A DNA stretch of 60,032 nt from assembly GCF_006483445.1 (NCBI RefSeq), contig NZ_PPPT01000034.1:1-60032 (forward strand), given 5' to 3'. Position numbers and translations under genes: made by a program. The notes under the pieces are model-generated. The model saw nothing but the letters and a program-made list of their open reading frames with translations. It was not told where the DNA came from and made no database searches. The first letter of the stretch is position 1, and each line of letters starts with the position of its first letter. Source of the DNA: Bradyrhizobium guangdongense. GTDB taxonomy: Bacteria > Pseudomonadota > Alphaproteobacteria > Rhizobiales > Xanthobacteraceae. This document shows positions 32,876 through 40,219 of this stretch, in pieces.

Positions 32876-34239
32876 GAACATCCGCACCCTGAAGCGCCGG
32901 CCTTCTTGGCGGTCTCATCGGCAGCGCAGCAGGCCGAGACATCTTCCTTGGCCGGCCCGCCGCAGCACCCTGAGGCCCCGGCAGGTTGAACCGCGCTGCG
33001 CGTGCAGACGCCGGTCTCAGGCAGCACAAGCTCAACCCTCGCCGCGGCCTTCTTGTCGCCGGCGATATCGGCTGCGATCGAGCGGACCTGCTCATAGCCG
33101 GTCATCATGAGGAAGGTCGGAGCACGACCGTAGGACTTCATGCCGGCGAGGTAGAAGCCCGGCTCGTCATGCGCGAGCTCGCGCGCGCCGTGCGGGCGGA
33201 CCGTCCCGCAGCTATGTTCGTTCGGGTCGATGAGCGGCGCCAACGCGACCGGCGCCTCGATGGCGGGATCGAGCCGCAAGCGCAGCTCCGAGAGGAACGA
33301 AAAGTCGGGACGGAAACCCGTCGCCACGATCAATTCGTCGGCGACAACACTTCGGGCACCGCAACCTGCGCCCGTTGCGATTTTGAGGCGACCTTCGGAC
33401 TTCGAAAGATGCGTGACGCCGAATTCGGTCTCGACCTTGATCTTCCCGGAGGCAACGAGCGCGGCGAAGACAGCGCCAAGCTCACCGCGCGCAGCGAGCT
33501 TGTCGTTGCGGCCACCGCCGAAAGCCCTGGTCGGGTCGGCGCCGCGCAACAGCCAGACGGGTTGCGTGCCCGGCACCTCCCCGGCGAGATGCACGAGATC
33601 GATCAGCGTGCCCATTGCGGAATGGCCGGCACCCAGGACAGCAACGGTCTTGCCGGCATATCTGGACCGAGCGGCGCCCCGCACGTCGGGCATGCCGTAG
33701 GCGATCCGGTCAGCACAGTCGGGCTCGCCGATCGCCGGCAGGCCATTGCTGCCGGCCGGATTGGGGGAGAACCATGTGCCTGATGTATCGATCACCGCGT
33801 CGGCGCGCAGAACCTCGGGTCCCTTGCCGTTCTGGTAGCGGATTTCGAACGGCGCCTGCTCGCGTCCTTTCGTCTTCGCCTTGTCGAAGCCGACACGGCT
33901 GATGGCCGAGACGCGGCTGTTGGTTCGGATCGCCTCGCGCAACGGCGTCTTCATTGCGAGCGGGGTGAGATATCGCTCGCGCAGTTCGCCGCCGGTCGGA
34001 TAGGACTGGGGATCCGGCGAATTCCATCCCGTCGGCGCGAGCAGGCGAGCTGCGGCCTTGTCGATATTGTATTCCCAGGGGGAGAAGAGCTGGACGTGCT
34101 GCCATTGACGGATGGCGTGTCCGGCCTCCGGCCCCGCCTCCAGCACGACGGGCGACATGCCGCGCTCCAGCACATGGGCAGCGGCTGCGAGGCCGACGGG
34201 CCCTGCCCCGATGATGGCAACTGTCTTTCCGTCGCTCAT
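32872..34239 (-). CDS. FAD-dependent oxidoreductase with cysteine-rich tail, arsenic island
   Basis: A 455-residue flavoprotein. Dinucleotide motifs: VAIIGAGPVGLAAAAHVLERG (residues 7-27, FAD) and VAVLGAGHSAMG (about 213, NADPH); ELIVATGFRPD closes the fold. The last 45 residues hold seven Cys: C412, CC425-426, CC437-438, C452, C454, separated by Gly/Ala linkers, like metalloid-binding tails. It belongs with ArsO-like/thioredoxin-reductase-like flavoproteins of ars operons. Likely role: redox chemistry on arsenicals or organoarsenicals. ATG 34239 lies close behind a candidate ArsR operator. Confidence 0.75.
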   Translation of the reverse strand: MSDGKTVAIIGAGPVGLAAAAHVLERGMSPVVLEAGPEAGHAIRQWQHVQLFSPWEYNIDKAAARLLAPTGWNSPDPQSYPTGGELRERYLTPLAMKTPLREAIRTNSRVSAISRVGFDKAKTKGREQAPFEIRYQNGKGPEVLRADAVIDTSGTWFSPNPAGSNGLPAIGEPDCADRIAYGMPDVRGAARSRYAGKTVAVLGAGHSAMGTLIDLVHLAGEVPGTQPVWLLRGADPTRAFGGGRNDKLAARGELGAVFAALVASGKIKVETEFGVTHLSKSEGRLKIATGAGCGARSVVADELIVATGFRPDFSFLSELRLRLDPAIEAPVALAPLIDPNEHSCGTVRPHGARELAHDEPGFYLAGMKSYGRAPTFLMMTGYEQVRSIAADIAGDKKAAARVELVLPETGVCTRSAVQPAGASGCCGGPAKEDVSACCAADETAKKAGASGCGCS

Positions 34240-34255
34240 TCCACTACTCCCATCA

Positions 34256-34271
34256 TTCTAGAATCATCGAA
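34256..34271. promoter_or_regulatory. candidate ArsR operator, copy 1
   Basis: TTCTAGAATCATCGAA, with the perfect palindrome ATTCTAGAAT at 34255-34264. It lies 17 bases upstream of the flavoprotein start. The same motif with two differences in the middle occurs upstream of arsR1 at 34648. Confidence 0.6.
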
Positions 34272-34287
34272 TAATTGACCCAAAAAA

Positions 34288-34614
34288 TCAGGCCGCCGAT
34301 TGCGCGGCCTTGCATTCAGTTTCGTCCGCGCAGCACTCCGCCGCCAGGAAAGCGACCAGGCCCCGCATCGCGTCGAAATTCGCATGGCACATCAGCGTCG
34401 TGGATTCGCGGACCTGACTCACGAGCCCGACCGCGACCAGAGACTTGATGTGATGGGACAGCGTCGATGCCGGGATTTTCAGCTTCTCCTGCAACCGACC
34501 GACGGGCATGCCGGCATGTCCGGCCCGGACCAGGGCCCGATAGATCTGAAGCCGCGTCCGGTTACCGAGTGCTTCCAAACGGGCTGCTGCATCGTCGATT
34601 TTCATGGCCGACAT
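34288..34614 (-). CDS. ArsR family metalloid-responsive repressor, copy 1
   Basis: A 108-residue winged-helix repressor. LEALGNRTRLQIYRALV, PVGRLQEKLKIPASTLSHHIKSLV (recognition helix) and VRESTTLMCHAN (wing). Instead of the alpha-3 Cys motif it has a C-terminal Cys cluster, C94, C95 and C101, matching the spacing of the As(III) ligands in Acidithiobacillus ArsR. GGGGG precedes ATG 34614. It probably represses itself and the downstream flavoprotein-MFS-MFS genes through the TTCTAGAATnnTCGAA sites. Confidence 0.92.
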   Translation of the reverse strand: MSAMKIDDAAARLEALGNRTRLQIYRALVRAGHAGMPVGRLQEKLKIPASTLSHHIKSLVAVGLVSQVRESTTLMCHANFDAMRGLVAFLAAECCADETECKAAQSAA

Positions 34615-34647
34615 ATTGCCCCCGCCCGCCCCCTCTGTCAACGGTAT

Positions 34648-34663
34648 TTCTAGAATATTCGAA
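34648..34663. promoter_or_regulatory. candidate ArsR operator, copy 2
   Basis: TTCTAGAATATTCGAA, centred on the palindrome GAATATTC, 34 bases upstream of the arsR1 start. It shares 14 of 16 bases with 34256-34271. Confidence 0.6.
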
Positions 34664-34767
34664 ATAGTATCACCGGCGAGTGCCGGCCGGCGATCGCCAC
34701 CGGATTGCCTTTACAACCAGAAAACTAGATTTATAGTTGTATTGTGAGATTGCCGCATGTGGGAACC

Positions 34768-35094
34768 ATGAACCGCAAGATCGCTGCACGCTGCCTGGCC
34801 GAATTGGGCAATTTAACCCGCCTGGACATTTATCGGCTGCTGGTGCGGGCCGGGCCGCCCGGCCTCAACATCACCGACATCCAGACCCGTCTCGATGTGC
34901 CGGCCTCCACCCTCGCCTTTCATCTGCGCGGGCTGGTCGGCGCAGGGCTGGTCACCCAGGAGAAGAAGGGCCGCACGGTGATCTGCCGCGCTCAGTATGA
35001 GCGAATGGACGGAGTCGTCACATTCCTGCGCGAACATTGTTGCGAGGGATTTGACAGCGACCTCGTAGCGCCACTAGCGCGGCGCGCGAGTTGA
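34768..35094 (+). CDS. ArsR family metalloid-responsive repressor, copy 2
   Basis: A 108-residue winged-helix protein: LAELGNLTRLDIYRLLV, LNITDIQTRLDVPASTLAFHLRGLV, and EKKGRTVICRA as wing. The C-terminus has only the pair C91-C92 (REHCCEGF) plus C73, one ligand fewer than copy 1. The start at 34768 has GGGAACC upstream; GTG 34744 is an alternative. It is divergent from arsR1 and starts the rightward arsR-MFS-DUF2306 unit. Confidence 0.9.
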   Translation: MNRKIAARCLAELGNLTRLDIYRLLVRAGPPGLNITDIQTRLDVPASTLAFHLRGLVGAGLVTQEKKGRTVICRAQYERMDGVVTFLREHCCEGFDSDLVAPLARRAS

Positions 35095-35104
35095 TCCCTT
35101 GCGG

Positions 35105-36349
35105 ATGGTGAGCCCCAAAACGTCGGCTCTCCACTATGGCTGGATCATTCTGGGCGCAGGCACCTTCGGTTCTTTCATGACCCTGCCCGGCCAAACGGCA
35201 GGCGTTTCGGTTTTCTTCGATCCCATCACCGCCGACCTCGGTATCTCGCGCACAGCGGCCTCGATCGCTTATGCAATCGGAACTCTTGCGGGAATTCTGC
35301 CGGCCCCGATCATCGGTCGCTGGATCGACCGGCGCGGACCCCGACTGACGGCGACCATCATCGCCGGCGCTCTCGCTGTGGCTTGCGCTCTGATGGCGAC
35401 GGTTCAATCCGTCATGATGCTGCTCATCGGTTTCGCGCTCCTGCGCGGCGCGGCTATCGGCGGCCTCAGCCTCGTCAGTCAGCAGGTCGTCAATCTCTGG
35501 TTCGTGCGCCGGCGCGGGATCGCCGCGGCGGCGGCCAGTCTGGGGCTCGCGGCCGGTTCGATGATCTTTCCGAAGTGCATCGACGCCCTCATCTCGCTCT
35601 ACGGTTGGCGCGGCGCCTATCTCGCCCTCGCCGGATTCGTCGCACTCACCATCCTTCCGATCGCGGCCGCGCTGTTTCGCGATCGGCCGGAGAAGTTCGG
35701 CCTCACTCCGGATGCGGGGTTGCTGCCGATGGCAGAACCTCTCAGGGAGGAACCCTCGTTTACGCGTGCGCAAGCACTCCGCACCGGCGTGTTCTGGCTG
35801 CTGTGCGCGGCAGGCTTTCTGACCAACGCCATCGGCACCGCACTCTTGCTCAATCACTTCTCGATCATGCGGACCGCAAGCATCGGACACGGCGACGCCT
35901 TGTTGCTCCTGTCACTCCTTGCCGGCGTTCAAGCTATTGCCACGCTCGGGACCGGATTTCTGGTCGATCGTTACGAACCGCGGCACCTGGTGCCGCTGTC
36001 GATGTTCATGCTTGCGCTGGCGTCAGCCCTCCCGGCGTTCGGCAACGGCAGCGCCATCAGCGTGCTGTATGCACTGAACGTGGGCGGGGCGTACGGCACC
36101 CAGCAGGCGATCAACGCTGCGGGCTACGCGCAGTATTTCGGCCGCGACCATCTCGGCGCGATCAGGGGCGCATCGTTTGTCTTCGGAATTGCCGGCGCAG
36201 CGTTCGGCCCGTTGCCGTTTGCGGCGAGCGCCGACTGGACCGGAGGTTATGCGGCCGTCCTGACCGGCTGCTGCGCGCTTTGCCTCGTCGGCGGCGCCGG
36301 AGCTTTTGCCGTCAGTCGACCGTCCTCGCCGGCCACAAGCCGGGAGTGA
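35105..36349 (+). CDS. MFS transporter (arsenic island, 3; oxalate/formate antiporter-like)
   Basis: A 414-residue, 12-helix transporter. SALHYGWIILGAGTFGSFMTLPGQTAGVSVFFDPI and GRWIDRRGPRLTA (loop 2-3) match MFS members related to the oxalate/formate and monocarboxylate groups, as do WFVRRRGIAAAAASLG and the Arg-rich R-R-R motif in loop 4-5. It lies 10 bases after arsR2, so metalloid control is likely. An arsenical export role is inferred. ATG 35105 is used. Confidence 0.85.
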   Translation: MVSPKTSALHYGWIILGAGTFGSFMTLPGQTAGVSVFFDPITADLGISRTAASIAYAIGTLAGILPAPIIGRWIDRRGPRLTATIIAGALAVACALMATVQSVMMLLIGFALLRGAAIGGLSLVSQQVVNLWFVRRRGIAAAAASLGLAAGSMIFPKCIDALISLYGWRGAYLALAGFVALTILPIAAALFRDRPEKFGLTPDAGLLPMAEPLREEPSFTRAQALRTGVFWLLCAAGFLTNAIGTALLLNHFSIMRTASIGHGDALLLLSLLAGVQAIATLGTGFLVDRYEPRHLVPLSMFMLALASALPAFGNGSAISVLYALNVGGAYGTQQAINAAGYAQYFGRDHLGAIRGASFVFGIAGAAFGPLPFAASADWTGGYAAVLTGCCALCLVGGAGAFAVSRPSSPATSRE

Positions 36350-36353
36350 TGCG

Positions 36354-36884
36354 ATGACAGGCGGAGAAACGACCATCGTGGCGGGCATCGAAGTCCCGTC
36401 GTCCAACCCGTTCTTTCTGGCGGTGGTCTTCGGGGTGCATATTCCCCTGGGTCTTGCCTGCGTTACGATCGGCGCAATCGCGATGTTGAGTCAGAAACGT
36501 CGCGGATATCATTCGATGCTTGGAACGACCTATTTCTGGTGCCTGCTGGGGCTCTTCGCCTCGGCAACGTTGCTGTCGCTCTTGCGCTGGACCGAAAACA
36601 GTCACCTGTTCGTTCTCGGCGCATTGTCATTCACCTGTGCCTGGCTCGGGCGCGCTGCGCTGCGCCGGCGCTGGTGGCATTGGCTCCGCTGCCATATCGC
36701 GGGGATGGGTCTGTCGTATATTCTGATGCTGGTTGCCTTCTACGTCGACAACGGAAAGCAGCTTCCGGTTTGGAAGGATCTGCCTCACTTCACGTATTGG
36801 TTGGTACCGTTCGCGATCGGCCTTCCGCTGCTGGTTCGCGCGCTTCTCTGGCCACCATTGGCGCCAACTCGCCATGGTCTCTGA
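36354..36884 (+). CDS. DUF2306-type membrane protein
   Basis: A 176-residue protein with five hydrophobic helices. HIPLGLACVTIGAIAML, KRRGYHSMLGTTYFWCLLGLF and HIAGMGLSYILMLVAFYVDNGK match the DUF2306 membrane family. It follows the MFS gene with a 4-bp gap (TGATGCGATG), GGGAG upstream, and so completes the arsR2 operon. No function is known for the family; a histidine in helix 1, 3 and 4 could bind haem or metal, which I cannot confirm. Confidence 0.75.
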   Translation: MTGGETTIVAGIEVPSSNPFFLAVVFGVHIPLGLACVTIGAIAMLSQKRRGYHSMLGTTYFWCLLGLFASATLLSLLRWTENSHLFVLGALSFTCAWLGRAALRRRWWHWLRCHIAGMGLSYILMLVAFYVDNGKQLPVWKDLPHFTYWLVPFAIGLPLLVRALLWPPLAPTRHGL

Positions 36885-36911
36885 CGCGAGGCGGCCTCTC
36901 TCGATTTCATA

Positions 36912-36953
36912 TTGACGGGCTTCTCATAATTCCATAAATCTGGATATATGGAA
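36912..36953 (+). promoter_or_regulatory. leaderless arsR3 promoter with an operator over its start codon
   Basis: TTGACG (36912-36917), 17 bases, TAAATC (36935-36940); the start point would be about 36947, so ATG 36948 opens the transcript. TTCCATA (36930-36936) and TATGGAA (36947-36953) form a 7-bp inverted repeat with a 10-base spacer, covering the -10 element and the ATG. Confidence 0.6.
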
Positions 36954-37310
36954 ACTGAAGAAGCCGTTCTCGCGCTCGCCGCGCTGTCCCAATCGACCCG
37001 TCTGGAGGCGTTCCGGACGCTGGTCAGGCACGAGCCCGATGGGCTTGCGGCGGGCGACCTTGCGCGCCTGCTGGAGGTGCCGTCGAACACCCTGTCGGCC
37101 CATCTGTCGATCCTGACGCGGGCGCGCCTCGTGACGTCCGAGCGGCACAGCCGCTCGATCGTGTATCGCGCCAACCTCGCCGAATTCCGCGACGTCGCGG
37201 TCTTCCTGCTGAGAGATTGCTGCGGCGGGCGGCCGGAGGTTTGCGCGCCTGTCGTCGAGAGCCTCCAAAGCCGTTGCACTCCAAAACGAAAGGGGCGCGT
37301 CCGTGCCTGA
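36948..37310 (+). CDS. ArsR family metalloid-responsive repressor, copy 3
   Basis: A 120-residue winged-helix protein: ALAALSQSTRLEAFRTLV, AAGDLARLLEVPSNTLSAHLSIL (recognition helix), SERHSRSIVYRA (wing). Cys ligands C91, C92 and C99 in FLLRDCCGGRPEVC plus C110. The mRNA is probably leaderless. It overlaps the start of the phosphatase-type arsC by 8 bases, and so controls arsC1-aqpS-arsC2. Confidence 0.93.
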   Translation: METEEAVLALAALSQSTRLEAFRTLVRHEPDGLAAGDLARLLEVPSNTLSAHLSILTRARLVTSERHSRSIVYRANLAEFRDVAVFLLRDCCGGRPEVCAPVVESLQSRCTPKRKGRVRA

Positions 37311-37830
37311 TCAGATCTACAACGTGCTCTTCCTGTGCACCGGCAATTCGGCGCGCTCGATCCTCGCCGAGTCGATCCTGCGCAAGGACGGCGCCGGCCG
37401 ATTTCAGTCTTTCTCCGCCGGCAGCACCCCGAAAGGCGCGGTCCACCCGCTGGCGCTGCGCACGCTGGAAAGCATGGACTATCCCGCCGACGGGATGCGT
37501 TCGAAGAGCTGGCTCGAGTTCGCTGCGCCCGATGCGCCGGTGATGGATTTCGTCTTCACTGTTTGCGACAACGCGGCCGGCGAGGCCTGTCCGATCTGGC
37601 CGGGACAGCCGATGACCGCACATTGGGGGATCGAGGACCCCGCCTCCGCCGAAGGCACCGATCTGGAGAAGCAGGCGGCGTTTGTCACCGCGTTCCGCTA
37701 CCTCAAGAATCGGATCGACACCTTCGTCAGCCTGCCGCTCCGAAGCATCGACCAGCTTTCGCTTGGCACCAGGCTGCGGGAGATCGGCCGCTCCGATGGT
37801 GCGACACGCCCCGCGCCGAAGGCCGGCTAA
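37303..37830 (+). CDS. arsenate reductase, low-molecular-weight phosphatase type
   Basis: A 175-residue protein. The P-loop CTGNSARS (C12-x5-R18) is that of LMW protein-tyrosine phosphatases and thioredoxin-linked ArsC; the DP pair with catalytic Asp lies in the HWGIEDPAS loop. It has an extended C-terminus, and a single further Cys pair (CDN, C-P) that could form the resolving disulfide. The start is GTG 37303, overlapping arsR3. Reduces As(V) to As(III) in the cytoplasm for exit through the next gene product. Confidence 0.9.
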   Translation: MPDQIYNVLFLCTGNSARSILAESILRKDGAGRFQSFSAGSTPKGAVHPLALRTLESMDYPADGMRSKSWLEFAAPDAPVMDFVFTVCDNAAGEACPIWPGQPMTAHWGIEDPASAEGTDLEKQAAFVTAFRYLKNRIDTFVSLPLRSIDQLSLGTRLREIGRSDGATRPAPKAG

Positions 37831-38531
37831 TGGATATTTTCGACCTTCCGCGACGGCTGGCGGCCGAGGCCCTCGGCACGGCCATTCTGGTCGCCACTGT
37901 CGTCGGCTCCGGCATCATGGCGGAAACGCTGACCAAGGATGTCGCGCTTGCGCTTCTCTGCAATACCTTGCCGACCGGGGCCATCCTGGTCGTCCTGATC
38001 ACCGTGTTCGGCCCGATCTCGGGTGCGCATTTCAACCCAGCCGTGACGCTGGTCTTCACCGGCAGGCGGGAGTTGCCGGTGAACGAGGCCGTCCTCTACA
38101 TCATCGCCCAGATCGCCGGCGGCGCGATCGGAACGATGGTGGCCCACCTGATGTTTGCGCTCCCCCTGATCGAGCTGTCGATGAAGGTCCGGACCGGCGG
38201 AGCGCAATGGTTCGCAGAAGCCGTCGCCGCCTTCGGACTGGTCGCTACCATCCTTGCCGGCATTCGCTTTCAGCGCGCGGCCGTTCCCTGGCTGGTCGGG
38301 CTCTACATCACCGCTGCGTACTGGTTCACCGCGTCGACCTCATTTGCCAATCCGGCGGTCGCGATTGCGCGCTCGCTGACGAACAGCTTTTCCGGCATTC
38401 GGCCGGCTGACCTTCCCGGCTTCATTCTCGCGGAGTTTTGCGGGGCGATCGCCGGCATGGTGCTGATGAACTGGCTGCTGGGGCGTGCCGATGCGCGCGA
38501 CTCCGTCGCCATTGCGGAGACCCGATCATGA
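37830..38531 (+). CDS. aqpS: aquaglyceroporin of the AqpS type
   Basis: A 233-residue, six-helix channel. NPA boxes at 69-71 (GAHFNPAVTL) and 174-176 (SFANPAVAIA); the second lacks the immediate Arg of NPAR, as in AqpS-like proteins. In Sinorhizobium meliloti AqpS lets As(III), made by ArsC, run out of the cell. The ATG overlaps the stop of the phosphatase-type arsC (TAATG). With no ArsB/Acr3 in the cluster this channel is the obvious As(III) exit route. Confidence 0.9.
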   Translation: MDIFDLPRRLAAEALGTAILVATVVGSGIMAETLTKDVALALLCNTLPTGAILVVLITVFGPISGAHFNPAVTLVFTGRRELPVNEAVLYIIAQIAGGAIGTMVAHLMFALPLIELSMKVRTGGAQWFAEAVAAFGLVATILAGIRFQRAAVPWLVGLYITAAYWFTASTSFANPAVAIARSLTNSFSGIRPADLPGFILAEFCGAIAGMVLMNWLLGRADARDSVAIAETRS

Positions 38532-38929
38532 GCGTCACGATCTATCACAATCCGGCTTGCGGAACCTCGCGCAACACGCTCGCGATGATCCGCCAGAGCG
38601 GCGTCGAGCCCGTCGTCATCGAATACCTCAAGACGCCACCATCGCGCGAGAAGCTGAGAGAGTTGATCGCCGCAATGGGGATCACGCCCCGCGCGCTGCT
38701 GCGCGAGAAGGGAACGCCGTACAAGGACCTGGGTTTGGGCGATCCCAAATGGACCGACGACGAGCTGCTGGATTTTATGTTGGCGCATCCCATCCTCATC
38801 AACCGTCCGATCGTGGTCACACCAAAGGGCGTGCGCCTGTGCCGGCCCTCGGAAGACGTGATCGACCTGCTGGATGGTCCCGTGGGCCGCTTCGTCAAGG
38901 AAGACGGCGAGATCGTCGAAGCCAGGTAG
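38528..38929 (+). CDS. arsC: arsenate reductase, glutaredoxin-dependent ArsC type
   Basis: A 133-residue protein of the thioredoxin-fold ArsC/Spx family. HNPACGTSRNTLAMI contains catalytic C11; the arsenate-binding arginines correspond to R55, R88 and R100 (PRALLREK, LINRPIVVTPKGVRLCRP). It reduces As(V) using glutathione and glutaredoxin. The ATG overlaps the aqpS stop (ATGA). It is the last gene of the arsR3-arsC-aqpS-arsC operon, and a second enzyme unrelated to the first. Confidence 0.94.
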   Translation: MSVTIYHNPACGTSRNTLAMIRQSGVEPVVIEYLKTPPSREKLRELIAAMGITPRALLREKGTPYKDLGLGDPKWTDDELLDFMLAHPILINRPIVVTPKGVRLCRPSEDVIDLLDGPVGRFVKEDGEIVEAR

Positions 38930-38971
38930 GGTTCCGCGGCTGCATTTGACGCACTCGAATATCAAGTATTG

Positions 38972-38999
38972 ACTTATATAAGTAATAACTTAAATTACT
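38972..38999. promoter_or_regulatory. dyad-rich promoter region of the SRPBCC/ArsR pair
   Basis: Perfect palindrome ACTTATATAAGT (38972-38983), then AGTAA...TTACT (38981-38999). TTGACT at 38969 supplies a -35-like element. The AT-rich dyads are a likely binding site of the ArsR-type regulator at 39687. Confidence 0.6.
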
Positions 39000-39024
39000 C
39001 CCGATAGCCGTTGGGAGAATGCGC

Positions 39025-39687
39025 ATGGAATTCGACGTCGCAAAGGTGCTCGGCCTGGTCACGCGCGCGGTGAAAAACTTCGAAAAAGACGGCAAGCCTG
39101 CGAGCACGGTGACGCTGAGTCGCCTCTACGATACCGATGTCGACGATCTCTGGGATGCCGTGACGAGCGCCGAGCGTATTCCGCGCTGGTTCCTCCCTGT
39201 CGAGGGCGAGCTGAAGCTGGGCGGCAGGTACCAGCTCAAAGGTAATGCCGGCGGAACGATCACCGCCTGCACGCCGCCAAAGCATTTTGCCGCGACCTGG
39301 GAATTCGGCGGCGGCGTAAGCTGGATCGATGTGAGTGTGGCTGCCGTGGGCGCGCAGGCCAGATTGACCCTTGAGCACACGGCGATCATCGAGGACCATT
39401 GGAAGCAGTTCGGCCCCGGCGCAGTCGGCATCGGCTGGGACCTCGCGCTTGCCGGGCTCGAGCTACATCTGGCGTCGCGGGCGGCGGTCGATCAGGCGGA
39501 GGCCATGGCCTGGATGGGCTCGGCGAACGGCAAGGACTTCATGGGTGAGAGCGGCGAGCGCTGGCGTGCGGCGCATGTGGCCAGCGGAGAAGATCCGGCT
39601 TCGGCCAAGGAGCGCTCGGACCGCACGATCGCATTCTTCCGCGGCGAACCGCCGCCAGACATCGCGCATCCGGGTACGGGGAGCTGA
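39025..39687 (+). CDS. SRPBCC/AHSA1-domain protein
   Basis: A 220-residue soluble protein. The START-like fold shows VTLSRLYDTDVDDLWDAVTSAERIPRWF, GELKLGGRYQLKGNAGGTI, HFAATWEFGG and RLTLEHTAI. GGGAGA seven bases upstream selects ATG 39025. Members of this group bind hydrophobic ligands; in operons with an ArsR-type regulator their role is unknown. The stop overlaps the regulator start (TGATG). Confidence 0.88.
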   Translation: MEFDVAKVLGLVTRAVKNFEKDGKPASTVTLSRLYDTDVDDLWDAVTSAERIPRWFLPVEGELKLGGRYQLKGNAGGTITACTPPKHFAATWEFGGGVSWIDVSVAAVGAQARLTLEHTAIIEDHWKQFGPGAVGIGWDLALAGLELHLASRAAVDQAEAMAWMGSANGKDFMGESGERWRAAHVASGEDPASAKERSDRTIAFFRGEPPPDIAHPGTGS

Positions 39688-40049
39688 TGCATCATTTCGA
39701 TGTTCTTGGCGATCCGGTTCGCCGGCGCATTGTCGAATTGCTCGCTCGAGGCGAGATCGCCTCCGGCGATGTCGTGAACGCGATCGGCGCCGAGTTCGGC
39801 ATCACGCAGGCTGCGGTATCGCAGCATCTGAAAGTCTTGCGCGAGGCCGGATTTGCAAAAGTCCGGCCCGACGCGCAGCGGCGGCTATATTCGATCGATC
39901 CTGCGGGATTCCTGGTCGTCAACGAATGGGTGGCCCGGTTCCGCGATTTTTGGGAGCCGAAGCTGGATGCACTGGCAACGGAAATCGCCCGAGGCAAGCG
40001 CCAGCGGCGGAAGGCACCTATGGCACGGCACGGAGGAAAGCGCGCCTGA
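39687..40049 (+). CDS. ArsR-type winged-helix regulator paired with SRPBCC protein
   Basis: A 120-residue protein: FDVLGDPVRRRIVELLARGE, ASGDVVNAIGAEFGITQAAVSQHLKVLREAG (helix-turn-helix) and KVRPDAQRRLYSIDPAGF (wing), with a basic C-terminal tail. It has no cysteines, so it is not a metal sensor in the way of the three arsenic-island repressors. It belongs to the SRPBCC-associated ArsR group. Likely autoregulator at 38972-38999. Confidence 0.9.
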   Translation: MHHFDVLGDPVRRRIVELLARGEIASGDVVNAIGAEFGITQAAVSQHLKVLREAGFAKVRPDAQRRLYSIDPAGFLVVNEWVARFRDFWEPKLDALATEIARGKRQRRKAPMARHGGKRA

Positions 40050-40219
40050 GTTGCAGGGAACGAGAACCTCCCTCGCTGCGTTCGAACCGTTCAGCGAGAC
40101 AGCAGCAACGAGGTTCCGACGCCCTGGGAATTCCATTGTGGCCGGGGCCGCTGCATTCACCAAGTATCAATTTTCTGCGCTTAGCCTTTTAGCCCTGCTC
40201 CTGAAGCCGGGGTGGATTC

